Origin: Sporosarcina sp.
Lineage (GTDB): Bacteria; Bacillota; Bacilli; Bacillales_A; Planococcaceae
Length of the DNA stretch: 64,000 nucleotides
Direction: 5' to 3'
Assembly (NCBI GenBank): GCA_026169375.1
Contig: JAPFCR010000035.1
Coordinates: forward strand, 240,053-304,052
Positions 35,802 through 46,039 of this stretch are shown here, piece by piece. The translations under genes and the position numbers were made by a program. The notes under the pieces were generated by a model. The model was not told the DNA's origin and ran no database searches. It was given only the letters and a program-made list of their open reading frames with translations. Numbering within the stretch: position 1 is the stretch's first letter; each line of letters opens with the position of its first letter.

Positions 35802-36686
35802 TTATGAATACCTCGGCTTTCGTTCCATAATTTCTTGTAAAAACTGAGTATAATGCTGATACCTAAACTGTGCAATTTCTCTAGCTTCCACCAACTCTTT
35901 CACTGCACATTTCGGTTCGTTTAAATGTAAACACCCACGAAATTTACAGTCACGAGACGGCGCTCGGAATTCAATGAACTGGCTAGATAGTTGCTCTTTT
36001 TCAATATGGCCAAACTCCAAATTACTAAACCCTGGCGTATCAGCCACTAAACCATCCGCCACTTCTAATAATTCCACGTGACGCGTTGTATGGCGACCTC
36101 GACCTAATGCATCTGAAATTTCACCTGTTTTCAGCGCAAGTGAAGGAAGTGCCGTATTTAATAAAGTAGACTTCCCAACACCTGATTGTCCTGCAAGTAC
36201 AGTTACTTTTTCTTTTAAAATTGGTTGAAGCTTCATTGAGAGCTCAGGATCTTCCATATAAGTGGTGATGATCTTATAACCAATTCCTTCATAGTACTCC
36301 GCAATTTCGAGGACCGATTTTAAAGCATCTTTTTCTGCAATGTCTTTTTTCGTAAGGCAAATCACTGGCTGAATTCGATATGATTCAATGACTGTTAAAA
36401 AACGGTCTAATAAATGTGTACTAAAAGCAGGTTCTACCATTGAAAAAACGAGTAATGCTTGATCGATGTTCGCAATTGGTGGACGAACAAGTGCATTTTT
36501 ACGTTCATGAACTTCCGTAATTGTCGCGTCATTGTCTCCATCTGGTTGATACGTTACAAAGTCACCCACTAAAGGATGGATGCCTCTTTTTCTAAAAACA
36601 CCGCGTCCTTTACATTGAATTAAACTTTCGCCGTCTTGTACATAATAAAAGCCACTAATTGCTTTTCTAATTTGACCTTTCAGCAT
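35802..36686 (-). CDS. rsgA: Small-subunit ribosome GTPase RsgA
   Basis: Circularly permuted GTPase that checks late 30S maturation. The 294-aa protein has an N-terminal OB fold, G4 (LTKKD) before G1 (GQSGVGKSTL), G3 (DTPGFSNLEF) and a C-terminal zinc site (CKFRGCLHLNEPKC). The ATG at 36684-36686 has AAGGAGG upstream; an earlier in-frame GTG overlaps it. It lies 14 bp after prkC. Confidence 0.97.
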   Translation of the reverse strand: MLKGQIRKAISGFYYVQDGESLIQCKGRGVFRKRGIHPLVGDFVTYQPDGDNDATITEVHERKNALVRPPIANIDQALLVFSMVEPAFSTHLLDRFLTVIESYRIQPVICLTKKDIAEKDALKSVLEIAEYYEGIGYKIITTYMEDPELSMKLQPILKEKVTVLAGQSGVGKSTLLNTALPSLALKTGEISDALGRGRHTTRHVELLEVADGLVADTPGFSNLEFGHIEKEQLSSQFIEFRAPSRDCKFRGCLHLNEPKCAVKELVEAREIAQFRYQHYTQFLQEIMERKPRYS

Positions 36687-36700
36687 AATTCCTCCTTCCA

Positions 36701-38695
36701 CTATTCCGCATCATCATAATCAAATGTCTTCTCTTCTATTTGAACATTATCACGCATAATTCGATAAGCGCCACGTCCGCCTTCTTCCAGTTCAATTGTT
36801 ATCGTCACTTCTTGATCTTCCGTAATTGTAAACTCCTCAGACGGATCGGTCATTGAATGGTTGCGGTCTTGGATATAAATACGAACTGTTTGTGGTTCTT
36901 GCTCTTGTGGTTGTTCCTTTACACCTTCATCTTCATCTGTTTCCACCGATTCCTCGACTTCATATGGAATCGTCACTGTTTGAATGATATGTTTAATCGG
37001 CTGTTTTTCTTTGCCTTTAGAAATAACGACACTTACTTTTTGCCCCTTCGCTATTTTTGTACCACTTTCCGGCTTTTGAGAAATAACTTGACCTTCTGAA
37101 ACTGAATTAGAATGTTCGCTACGTTCTATCGTTACTGCTAATCCCGATTCTTTTTCATAGTCTTGTAATTCAGACTCTGAATATCCGACTAAATTTTTCA
37201 CTGTTACTCGTTCTATTCCTTGACTCACTGTAAATACTAAATCAGTTTCACTTGGAACAATTTCGGTACCCGGTGTAGGGTCTTGTTCAATAATCGTTCC
37301 AGCAGGCTTATCAGAATAAACTTCTTCTGCCTCGATTGACTGGTAATCGTTGGCCAAGATACTCGCAGTTTGTTTAAAGTCTTCACCAATATAATTTTCA
37401 ATCGAGATTAATTCTTTTCCACTGCTCACATAAAGTGTAATCTCTGTTCCTGATGGACGTTGTTTTCCTGCTTCCGGACTGGTTTTAATAACTTTTCCTA
37501 TATCTATCTCATCAGAAGATTCTTCGATACGCTCGTCTATTTCAAAACCTTCTTCTTCAAGTATCGCAATTGCTTCCACTTCTTCAAGATTACTGACATC
37601 TGGTACTTCTATTTTCTTTAACCCTAATAAACTAGGTAAAAAAGCAATAAGTACGCCGAGTAAAGCTAATAAAACTAAGCTACTTACAATAAAAGGCCAT
37701 TTCTTTCGTTTCTTTTTTGGTTCTGCTTGCTTCTTTTCTTGAACCGGCTCACTTGATACCGTCTCGTGTTTAATCGTTTCTTCAACATTTTGAATCGATG
37801 GTTCAGTTAAAATTGCCGGGATTGCTCTTGTTGCTTCATCATCGAAAGGAAGCGTAAACCTTTCTTCATTCGCTCTTTCTGGCGATAAGACTGTTGATAA
37901 ATCATCTTGCATTTCATCTGCAGAAACATAACGAGCAGAAGTGTCCTTTGCAGTCGCTTTTAAAATCACATTTTCAACACTTTGTGGAATTGACGGGAAT
38001 AACGCGCGGACTGACGGCGTTTTTTCTTGTAAATGTTTGAGTGCGATTGACACAGCAGACTCCCCAGAAAAAGGAAGTTCCCCTGTCAACAACTCATAAA
38101 ACACAATTCCTACCGAATAAATATCTGATTTCTTTGTAATCATGCCGCCCCGTGCTTGCTCGGGAGACAAATAATGTACCGTGCCTAAAACGGAATTTGT
38201 TTTCGTATGCATCGTTGCAGATAACGCCATCGCAATCCCAAAATCAGTAATTTTTACATTGCCTTCCCGATCCATTAAAATATTTTGCGGTTTAATATCC
38301 CGGTGAATAATCCCATTATAATGGGCGTTAGAAATCGCTGAGACAAGTTGTTGCATAATTGGCAACGCTTCCTCAGGTGATAGCGGGCCATTTGAAACGA
38401 TAAACTCTTTTAATGTTTGTCCGTCAATATATTCCATCACTAAATAATGAATATTGCCGTCTTCACCTACATCAAAAATATCGACAATATTCGGATGCGT
38501 TAAACTCGTTGCTGAAAGTGCTTCACGCATAAAACGTCTTTTCAATTCTTCTTCGTTGGAAAAATCATAATTCAGTACTTTAATCGCAACGTCTCGCCCT
38601 AAAATAATATCATGAGCAAGATACACACGGGACATTCCGCCGCCACCAATATAATTCAGTACTTCATAACGATCCCCAATGCGCTTTCCAATCAT
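36701..38695 (-). CDS. prkC: PASTA-domain Ser/Thr kinase PrkC
   Basis: Membrane kinase that senses peptidoglycan fragments and controls growth and, in Bacillus, spore germination. The 664-aa protein has a cytoplasmic kinase domain (1-270) with GGGGMSRVY, Lys39, HRDIKPQN (catalytic Asp133) and DFG (151-153). An acidic-to-basic linker, one transmembrane helix (about 333-358) and three extracellular PASTA repeats (about 361-570) follow, then a ~95-residue acidic tail. It is coupled to its phosphatase gene prpC by a 4-nt overlap. Confidence 0.97.
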   Translation of the reverse strand: MIGKRIGDRYEVLNYIGGGGMSRVYLAHDIILGRDVAIKVLNYDFSNEEELKRRFMREALSATSLTHPNIVDIFDVGEDGNIHYLVMEYIDGQTLKEFIVSNGPLSPEEALPIMQQLVSAISNAHYNGIIHRDIKPQNILMDREGNVKITDFGIAMALSATMHTKTNSVLGTVHYLSPEQARGGMITKKSDIYSVGIVFYELLTGELPFSGESAVSIALKHLQEKTPSVRALFPSIPQSVENVILKATAKDTSARYVSADEMQDDLSTVLSPERANEERFTLPFDDEATRAIPAILTEPSIQNVEETIKHETVSSEPVQEKKQAEPKKKRKKWPFIVSSLVLLALLGVLIAFLPSLLGLKKIEVPDVSNLEEVEAIAILEEEGFEIDERIEESSDEIDIGKVIKTSPEAGKQRPSGTEITLYVSSGKELISIENYIGEDFKQTASILANDYQSIEAEEVYSDKPAGTIIEQDPTPGTEIVPSETDLVFTVSQGIERVTVKNLVGYSESELQDYEKESGLAVTIERSEHSNSVSEGQVISQKPESGTKIAKGQKVSVVISKGKEKQPIKHIIQTVTIPYEVEESVETDEDEGVKEQPQEQEPQTVRIYIQDRNHSMTDPSEEFTITEDQEVTITIELEEGGRGAYRIMRDNVQIEEKTFDYDDAE

Positions 38696-39447
38696 GTTGC
38701 ATTCACCCCCGCAGGAGCTTGCAATAAGATAACGGATATATTATCTTCTCCACCTAGCTGATTTGCTTTTTCAACAAGTGCTGTCGCTTTTTCATTTAAT
38801 AATCGTTCTGATAAAACAATGTCTCGTATTAACGAATCGCTCACTTTATTACTTAGACCATCTGAGCAAAGTAATAAATAACTTGCGTCACCTAATAGGA
38901 GTGAATAGCAATCTGGCTCGACAAACCTTTCAGAACCAAGCGCTTTTATAATCCAATTCCGTTGCGGATGTACTTCTGCTTCTTGTTCTGTAATTTCTCC
39001 GCTGTCAATGAGCACTTTCACATAAGAATGATCCGTCGTAATTTGTTTGATTTCTTCTTTATTAATTTGATAAACACGACTATCACCTATATGTGTTCCA
39101 TAACAAAACTGCTCTTTAATAAGAATGGCTTCCAGTGTCGTTCCCATTCCTTCAAGTTTTTTGTTTTCATTTGCATAATTATATAAAGCACGATTGACGA
39201 AAAGGACGGTTTCTTTTAACCATTCTGCCCAATCTTCATGAGATTGAAATGAGGCATCTTTTAGCTTTTCAAACTCTTCGCCCATCATCCGAAGCGCTGT
39301 CGAACTAGCAAAATCACCGCCTTGATGTCCACCCATTCCATCAGCAATGACTGCTAGTATCAAGCCATTTGGTAGCGTGAAAACAGCAGCACGATCTTCA
39401 TTTAATGTTCGCTTTTTCCCTATATCCGAAAGAACTGCATATTGCAC
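38692..39447 (-). CDS. prpC: PP2C-type Ser/Thr phosphatase PrpC (Stp)
   Basis: 251-aa PPM phosphatase that reverses PrkC action. Metal-binding residues are present in NEDRA (Asp18), VIADGMGGHQGGD (Asp36), CSDGLSNKV and GGEDNISVILL. The start is a GTG with GAGGGG 7 nt upstream. rsmB and rlmN, which stand between fmt and prpC in B. subtilis, are missing; only 66 bp separate the two genes. Confidence 0.96.
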   Translation of the reverse strand: MQYAVLSDIGKKRTLNEDRAAVFTLPNGLILAVIADGMGGHQGGDFASSTALRMMGEEFEKLKDASFQSHEDWAEWLKETVLFVNRALYNYANENKKLEGMGTTLEAILIKEQFCYGTHIGDSRVYQINKEEIKQITTDHSYVKVLIDSGEITEQEAEVHPQRNWIIKALGSERFVEPDCYSLLLGDASYLLLCSDGLSNKVSDSLIRDIVLSERLLNEKATALVEKANQLGGEDNISVILLQAPAGVNAT

Positions 39448-39513
39448 TGCTCATCCCCTCGTTTCCTTTTACTATTCTGCTTTTGAAATAACAACAACTA
39501 AATCACGTTCGAA

Positions 39514-40455
39514 TTACTCGAATTGTTCTCCTTCTTGCCACGTGCTTCCGACTCCACGAATGAAAACATCTGCCGGCATTCTTTTCCTTCCAGCTGGTTG
39601 AATATCTGTAATGGCGATGGCTGTGTCATCACCTGTTTTCACAATAATCCGATCTTCTTCAATCGCAATAATCGTTCCTGGCTCAGCATCTGACTGCTTC
39701 ACCATTTTTTCACTCCACCATACTTTCACATTATTTCCTTGAAACGTCGTATAAGCGACTGGCCACGGATGCAGTCCACGGATTTGGTTATAAATATCAA
39801 TTCCTGACGCTGACCAATCAATTCTTTCTTCTTCACGAGAAATATTACGTGCAAAAGTAACAAGTGATTCGTCCTGTGGCGTACGTTCATTCGTTTCTTC
39901 GACAATCGATGGCAATGTTTCTTTTAATAATGTAACACCCGCTCTAGAAAGTTTTTCAAACATAGCGCCTGTATAATCAGCTTCTTCAATTGGTACCTTT
40001 ATTTGAGATATCATATCGCCCGCATCTAATTTCTCAACCATATACATAATTGTGACACCTGTTTCAGTTTCCCCATCTATGATCGCTTTATGAATCGGTG
40101 CACCCCCGCGATATTTTGGAAGTAAAGATGCGTGAACGTTAATACATCCTAAGCGAGGTGCTTCTAATAATTCTTTGGGAAGTAATTGACCAAAAGCTGC
40201 TGTCACGATCAAGTCTGCATCTAATGCTAAAATTTCCTCTAATTCTTTTGAACCTGTTAATTTTTCAGGTTGAATAACTGGAATTTCCAGCCTTTTTGCT
40301 TCTACTTTTACAGGAGGCGGTGTCAATACACGTTTCCTACCAACGGGACGGTCAGGTTGTGTAACGACCGCGACAACGTTATAGCCTTCTTCTTTTAACA
40401 TCGATAAAATAGGTACTGAAAAATCGGGGGTTCCCATAAAAATAATTGACGTCAT
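39514..40455 (-). CDS. fmt: Methionyl-tRNA formyltransferase
   Basis: Formylates initiator Met-tRNA. The 313-aa protein has the N-terminal formyltransferase fold with [27 protein letters not shown] (Asn106, His108) and KLDAGDMI, and a C-terminal OB domain (about 205-313). It overlaps def by 4 nt (ATGA). Fmt adds the formyl group that Def removes. Confidence 0.97.
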   Translation of the reverse strand: MTSIIFMGTPDFSVPILSMLKEEGYNVVAVVTQPDRPVGRKRVLTPPPVKVEAKRLEIPVIQPEKLTGSKELEEILALDADLIVTAAFGQLLPKELLEAPRLGCINVHASLLPKYRGGAPIHKAIIDGETETGVTIMYMVEKLDAGDMISQIKVPIEEADYTGAMFEKLSRAGVTLLKETLPSIVEETNERTPQDESLVTFARNISREEERIDWSASGIDIYNQIRGLHPWPVAYTTFQGNNVKVWWSEKMVKQSDAEPGTIIAIEEDRIIVKTGDDTAIAITDIQPAGRKRMPADVFIRGVGSTWQEGEQFE

Positions 40456-40997
40456 CTTTCCTCACCTTGTCTTTCTTCTAACGATTCTATATTGGCTTCT
40501 ATTTCTTCTTCAAACTCTGCCTCTATTTCTTCTAACTCTTCTAATGTTACAATACGAGTAATTTTTGAATTAAATAAAACACCGTTCAAATGATCAATTT
40601 CATGTAAGATGGCACGTGCCGTAAAATCTTCTGCTTCTAACTCGTAAATTGAACCATCCCGTTCTTGTGCTTCTACTTTCACATAGATTGGACGTTCTAC
40701 TTCACCAAATAAATCCGGAAAACTTAAACAACCTTCGATATCTACTTCTCCGCCGCCTACTGCGACAACGACTGGGTTAATTAATTCGATTGGATCTTGT
40801 CCATCATCCATATCAACAATCGCAACTTGAAGACTTTTACCAATTTGAGGTGCTGCAATTCCAACACCATCTGCTGCAACCATTGTGTCATACATATCTT
40901 CAAGTAAAGCAGCTAGCTTTTCATCAAACTTTGTCACTTCAGCACATTTCTTTTCAAGTACCGGTGATGGATACTTCACAATTTCTTTTACTGCCAA
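40452..40997 (-). CDS. def: Peptide deformylase
   Basis: Metalloenzyme that removes the N-formyl group from new proteins. The 181-aa protein has all three motifs: GVGIAAPQ (44-51), EGCLSFPD (metal ligand Cys90) and HEIDH (132-136). The ~25-residue C-terminal tail is strongly acidic. The start is TTG with AGAGG 8 nt upstream. It lies between priA and fmt. Confidence 0.96.
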   Translation of the reverse strand: MAVKEIVKYPSPVLEKKCAEVTKFDEKLAALLEDMYDTMVAADGVGIAAPQIGKSLQVAIVDMDDGQDPIELINPVVVAVGGGEVDIEGCLSFPDLFGEVERPIYVKVEAQERDGSIYELEAEDFTARAILHEIDHLNGVLFNSKITRIVTLEELEEIEAEFEEEIEANIESLEERQGEER

Positions 40998-41016
40998 AAT
41001 TATTCCTCTTTTCTAC

Positions 41017-43437
41017 TTAATAAATCGACATCGGGTCAACATCTACTGTCATAATGAGCCCAGATTTTATCCAATCAGATCGATACATTTTAATGAGTTG
41101 TTGCAATGTTTCTGTTAATTTTTCTTCTCTTTTATACTTTATCAAACATTGATAACGATATCTATTGTTCACGCGACTAATTGCTGCCGCGGTTGGTCCA
41201 ATAATGATTGTTTCTTTTGATAAATTTGCGTGTAAAAAGTCAGTTCCTCTTTTTGCAAAATCACTCACTTTCAACACATCTTCATGGGAAAATTGAATCA
41301 GTGTAAAAAAGTAAAACGGAGGGTATCCGAATTGTCCCCTCGACATCATTTCCATTTTATAAAACGGTTCATAATGTTGATCTTTCGCAAGTTCAATTGC
41401 ATAATGTTCTGGTGAATACGTTTGAATAAACACTTCCCCAGGTAATTCATGCCTTCCTGCGCGACCACTTACTTGCGTGAGTAATTGGAACGTCTTTTCC
41501 GCTGCACGAAAATCAGCTAAATGAAGTGTCGTATCCGCGGCTAACACACCAACCAATGTAATATTTGGGAAATCAAGTCCTTTTGCAATCATTTGAGTAC
41601 CAAGTAGGATATCCGCTTTTCCCTCACTAAATTCTTTTAACAGTCGTTCATGCGCACCTTTTCGACTTGTCGTATCGACATCCATTCGAATGATTCGTGC
41701 TTCTGGGAAGAACTTCAAAATCTCTTCTTCAACTTTTTGTGTTCCAGTTCCGAAAAATCGAATATGTTCACTTTCACATTCAGGGCAAACAACTGGTACA
41801 TGTTCCTCATGCCCGCAATAATGGCATTTTAGTAATTCACTCGCACGGTGGTAAGTTAAAGATATATCGCAGTTTGGACATTCTACTGTTGTTCCACAAT
41901 CTCGACATAAAACAAAAGAAGAGAAACCGCGACGATTTAAAAAGAGTATGATTTGTTCATTTCGATTTATACGATCCCGAATCGCTTCCGCTAAAGGAAT
42001 CGAAAACATCGAACGATTTCCGGCCTTTAATTGTTCGCGCATATCGACGATTTCCACTTCAGGTAATTGTTGATCTCTTGCTCTTTTTTTTAATGTAAGC
42101 AATGTGTACACGTCTTTAGAGGCACGAGCATAAGACTCTAAAGAAGGCGTTGCACTTCCTAACACAACCGGACACTGATAATATTCAGAACGTTTAATTG
42201 CTACATCCCTTGCATGATAACGCGGGTTTTCTTCTTGCTTATACGTTGTTTCATGTTCTTCATCTAAAATGATAATCCCAATATTTTCAAAAGGTGCAAA
42301 AATAGCAGACCGCGCGCCAACCACAACCTTCACTTCACCGCGGTGAATTTTTCGCCATTCATCGTATTTTTCCCCTGCAGACAATGCACTATGTAACACT
42401 GCAACAAGCTCGCCGAAACGCGCTTTAAAACGTGCGGTCATTTGTGGAGTAAGCGAAATTTCAGGAACGAGAACGATTGCTTCTTGCCCTTTTGCTAACA
42501 CTTTTTCGATTGCGCGCAAATAAACCTCTGTTTTCCCACTCCCTGTGACACCGTGAAGTAAAAACGTTTCTTGCTTATCGTTTTCGATGGCCTTTTCAAT
42601 CGGATTCAGTGCTGCAACTTGTTCGTCCGTCAGTTTTTCAGGTATTGGAACATCTTGTAATTCAGGATTTATCGGTTCGCGATATACTTCTTCATAAAGT
42701 TCAATCGCAGCACCGCGGTCAATCATCGTTTTTAACACGCTCGACTGAACGCCAGTCGCTTCTAGTAGATGTTTTGCGGATACTTTCTGTTCAGCATGTT
42801 CAATCAGCCAGTTTATTAGTGTTAATTGCCGAATCGCATTTTGTTGAATAGACTCTTTCACTTCATAAAGTTTATCCACTTTTTCAATCTGAATCATTCT
42901 CACTTTTTTCGCCTTAACTTGTTGTCCCACAGCTGTTTCAAGCGTGACAATCCCGTCCGCTACATAAGTCTTAATTAATCGGAGTAAATAATCATCCTGA
43001 ACGGATTTCAAAGGGAGTCGTTTTTTACCATTTAACATCCGTCTAAATTGTTCGTCTTGGATTTCTTCTTCTTTTTGAACGGTTATAAACTGATCATATC
43101 TTGCACGCATCGCGGCAGGCAACATCACTTGCAACGCATCAATGCGATATGAAAGCGTTTCAGTTCTTAGCCAATCTGATAACTGTAGTTGTTCTTCAGA
43201 TAAAACAGGATTTAAATCAATTAACTCTTCAATATTTCTTAATTTGTTTTCTGCTAAATCACTTTCGTTTTTCAAATGTATGACATATCCAACGACTTTT
43301 CTACGTCCAAAAGGAACTTTTACCCGAATACCAGGGACGATTGACGATTGGAAAACTTCTGGAACAACATAATCAAAAGGTCGATCGATTGGGTAAGCTG
43401 CTACATCTACAATGACTTCAGCGATCATTGCCCGCAT
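41017..43437 (-). CDS. priA: Primosomal replication helicase PriA
   Basis: Restarts replication at stalled forks. The ~806-aa protein has an N-terminal DNA-binding domain, Walker A GVTGSGKTEVYL, DEEH (ILDEEHETTYKQEE), a zinc-binding insert with eight Cys (CRDC, CPNC, CHYC, CPEC) and the helicase C domain (GLDFPNITLV, QVSGRAGRH). I place the start at the ATG 43435-43437, 4 nt after AAGGA; an ATG three codons on (43428) is also possible. Either overlaps the end of coaBC. Open frame continues upstream inside coaBC but has no binding site. Confidence 0.94.
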   Translation of the reverse strand: MRAMIAEVIVDVAAYPIDRPFDYVVPEVFQSSIVPGIRVKVPFGRRKVVGYVIHLKNESDLAENKLRNIEELIDLNPVLSEEQLQLSDWLRTETLSYRIDALQVMLPAAMRARYDQFITVQKEEEIQDEQFRRMLNGKKRLPLKSVQDDYLLRLIKTYVADGIVTLETAVGQQVKAKKVRMIQIEKVDKLYEVKESIQQNAIRQLTLINWLIEHAEQKVSAKHLLEATGVQSSVLKTMIDRGAAIELYEEVYREPINPELQDVPIPEKLTDEQVAALNPIEKAIENDKQETFLLHGVTGSGKTEVYLRAIEKVLAKGQEAIVLVPEISLTPQMTARFKARFGELVAVLHSALSAGEKYDEWRKIHRGEVKVVVGARSAIFAPFENIGIIILDEEHETTYKQEENPRYHARDVAIKRSEYYQCPVVLGSATPSLESYARASKDVYTLLTLKKRARDQQLPEVEIVDMREQLKAGNRSMFSIPLAEAIRDRINRNEQIILFLNRRGFSSFVLCRDCGTTVECPNCDISLTYHRASELLKCHYCGHEEHVPVVCPECESEHIRFFGTGTQKVEEEILKFFPEARIIRMDVDTTSRKGAHERLLKEFSEGKADILLGTQMIAKGLDFPNITLVGVLAADTTLHLADFRAAEKTFQLLTQVSGRAGRHELPGEVFIQTYSPEHYAIELAKDQHYEPFYKMEMMSRGQFGYPPFYFFTLIQFSHEDVLKVSDFAKRGTDFLHANLSKETIIIGPTAAAISRVNNRYRYQCLIKYKREEKLTETLQQLIKMYRSDWIKSGLIMTVDVDPMSIY

Positions 43438-44638
43438 CAAATCCTTCTTCCCTAGCAATGACTTCCAGTAAAACATTTGCAAGTTCCTCTTTTGGCATCG
43501 ATTCATAAGATTGTTGTAGACCGTCCTTAGACAAGAGCGTGACTACATTCGTATCGCTGCCAAAACCACCACCCGGATCTGTTACATCATTGACAATAAT
43601 ATAATCCAAGTTCTTACGTTCTAATTTACCTTTTCCATTTTCCAATACATTTTCCGTTTCTGCCGCAAAACCAATTAAAATTTGTTCTTTTTTCCATTCA
43701 CCTAATGTTTGTAAAATGTCTGTTGTTCTTGACATTTTTAATACTGAATCATCGCCATCAGTTTTCTTGATTTTTTGCGAATGAATTTCCGACGGTCGAT
43801 AATCTGCAACTGCTGCTGACTTTATGACAATTGCAGCATCGTCATATTCATTTTTCACAGCTTCAAACATGTCAGCTGCACTTTCTACATCAATTACTTT
43901 TATACCTGATGGTTTTTCTAATGAAACAGGTCCTGATACTAACACGGTATCGGCACCCAAATGAGCAGCTGCTTTTGCCATACTATAGCCCATTTTCCCG
44001 CTAGAAAAATTGGAAACATACCGAACAGGATCAATTCGTTCACGTGTCGGACCTGCGGTTATGACAACCTTTTTCCCTTTTAATGGTAAGTGTTTCGGCA
44101 TAAAATGCTCCTGAACAATCTCAACAATTCTTTCTGGCTCTTCTAGACGACCTTTCCCAACATATCCACACGCTAAAAACCCTTCCGAAGGTTCGATAAA
44201 ACGATACCCATCATTTGAAAGCGCGTCAATATTTCGCATCACAGCTTTGTTTTTATACATATCGACATTCATTGCTGGGGCGAACCAAACTTCTGCTGTC
44301 GTCGCAAGAAGTGTTGTTGTCACCATATTATCTGCAATTCCATTGGCTACTTTCCCAAGTACATTTGCTGTTGCAGGAGCGACGATAATAAGATTTGCCC
44401 AATCCGCTAGATCAATATGTGCGATGACTTTTGAATCTTTTTCATCGAATGTATCGAAAAACACGTCATTTCGTGACATCGCTTGGAATGTGAGTGGTGT
44501 CACAAATTCCTTTGCTGATTCTGTCATGATTACTTTTACATCTGCGCCTGCTTGAGACAATTTACTAACGAGTGCAACCGCTTTATAAACAGCGATGCCA
44601 CCCGTTACACAAACGAGTATTTTTTTGTCATGTAGCAT
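43418..44638 (-). CDS. coaBC: Phosphopantothenoylcysteine decarboxylase/synthetase
   Basis: Bifunctional enzyme of CoA synthesis. The 406-aa protein has the flavin-dependent decarboxylase CoaC (1-185; GGIAVYKA, APATANVLGKVANGIADN, APAMNVDMY) and the CTP-dependent synthetase CoaB (190-400; ITAGPTRERIDPVRYVSNFSSGKMG, KSAAVADYRP). AAGGAAG precedes the ATG. The upstream link to rpoZ is broken by a 366-bp repeat array. Confidence 0.97.
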   Translation of the reverse strand: MLHDKKILVCVTGGIAVYKAVALVSKLSQAGADVKVIMTESAKEFVTPLTFQAMSRNDVFFDTFDEKDSKVIAHIDLADWANLIIVAPATANVLGKVANGIADNMVTTTLLATTAEVWFAPAMNVDMYKNKAVMRNIDALSNDGYRFIEPSEGFLACGYVGKGRLEEPERIVEIVQEHFMPKHLPLKGKKVVITAGPTRERIDPVRYVSNFSSGKMGYSMAKAAAHLGADTVLVSGPVSLEKPSGIKVIDVESAADMFEAVKNEYDDAAIVIKSAAVADYRPSEIHSQKIKKTDGDDSVLKMSRTTDILQTLGEWKKEQILIGFAAETENVLENGKGKLERKNLDYIIVNDVTDPGGGFGSDTNVVTLLSKDGLQQSYESMPKEELANVLLEVIAREEGFDAGNDR

Positions 44639-44664
44639 ACGATTCTTCCTTTCTAAAATGACAA

Positions 44665-44695
44665 ACTCCCAAAGAATCGATCGTTCTTAGGGAGT
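44665..44695 (-). other. Hairpin upstream of coaBC, possible weak terminator
   Basis: A 12-bp stem (ACTCCCAAAGAA at 44665-44676 with 44684-44695, one mismatch). On the minus strand it is followed by TTGTCATTTT, not a clean T run. It may end transcription from gmk-rpoZ partially before coaBC. Confidence 0.4.
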
Positions 44696-44720
44696 GTAAG
44701 ATTGTCCTATTTTTAGTTAT

Positions 44721-45086
44721 GTCTAGCTTCAGGCATCAGTCGCTTGGGTCACTTCAGACTTACCAAAAAGGTAAAAGCATCCTTTTCTGGTCAGTCCTCC
44801 AGTGACAGGCGCGACTAAACAATGCCTTCAGCCTTTCTTGTTGTCTAGCTTCAGGCATTAATCGCTTAGGTCACTTCAGACTTACCAAAAAGGTAAAAGC
44901 ACCCTTTTCTGGTCAGTCCTCCAGTGACAGGCGCGACTAAACAATGCCTTCAGCCTTTCTTGTTGTCTAGCTTCAGGCATTAGTCGCTTAGGTCACTTCA
45001 GACTTACCAAAAAGGTAAAAACATCCTTTTCTGGTCAGTCCTCCAGTGACAGGCGCGACTAAACAATGCCTTCAGCCTTTCTTGTT
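44721..45086. repeat. Tandem palindromic array between rpoZ and coaBC
   Basis: Exactly three 122-bp units (starts 44721, 44843, 44965) that differ at a few positions. Read on the minus strand, each is GGCTGAAGGCATTG...TTTAGTCGC / GCGACTAATGCCTGAAGC, with an inner TCACT / AGTGA stem and an ACCAAAAAGGT-type loop. The core contains CTGGAGGA, as in unit 2 of the fabG-acpP array, rather than CATAAGAT. It abuts the rpoZ stop codon (TAA at 45085-45087). There is no coding potential. With the hairpin at 44665 it accounts for the 446-bp gap. Confidence 0.9.
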
Positions 45087-45309
45087 AAACTTCGTCTTCG
45101 TAAACGATTGTTTGGTCTTGTTCTTTTTTCATTAAAATACCCGCGACAACTTCTTCAAGTGCTTTACCAACGTCTTTTCTTGCTTTGTAAGAAGATAATA
45201 ATTTATTATCTTCTTCTTGAATTTCTCGTGCACGCTTTGACGCAATTGTCACCAGCGTATATTTTGATTCGATTTTTTCCTGTAATGAGTCAATTGATGG
45301 GTATAACAT
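45085..45309 (-). CDS. rpoZ: RNA polymerase omega subunit
   Basis: 74-aa omega subunit, which helps fold and hold the beta' subunit of RNA polymerase. It carries the family core [28 protein letters not shown] and [11 protein letters not shown]. The ATG follows the gmk stop directly, and AAGGAG lies inside gmk. The tandem array touches its stop codon. Confidence 0.95.
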   Translation of the reverse strand: MLYPSIDSLQEKIESKYTLVTIASKRAREIQEEDNKLLSSYKARKDVGKALEEVVAGILMKKEQDQTIVYEDEV

Positions 45310-45930
<621 letters not shown>

Positions 45931-45975
45931 TTAATCCCTCTTTTAAATAAAATTAATGACAAACAACTTGTTCAT

Positions 45976-45984
45976 ATTATAGCA
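45976..45984 (-). promoter_or_regulatory. Extended -10 promoter for gmk-rpoZ
   Basis: TGCTATAAT on the minus strand: a consensus TATAAT preceded by the TGn extension. No good -35 box is present, as is common for extended -10 promoters. It overlaps the inverted repeat TAGCATAAATGCTA (45980-45993). Confidence 0.6.
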
Positions 45985-46000
45985 TAAATGCTAGGGAGAG

Positions 46001-46009
46001 TGCTAAAAT
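46001..46009 (+). promoter_or_regulatory. Extended -10 promoter for rqcH
   Basis: TGCTAAAAT (TAAAAT, 5 of 6, with TGn extension), about 30 nt before the rqcH start and back to back with the gmk promoter. Confidence 0.5.
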
Positions 46010-46039
46010 AGAACAAAATGAAATGAAAGAGGCATAAAC

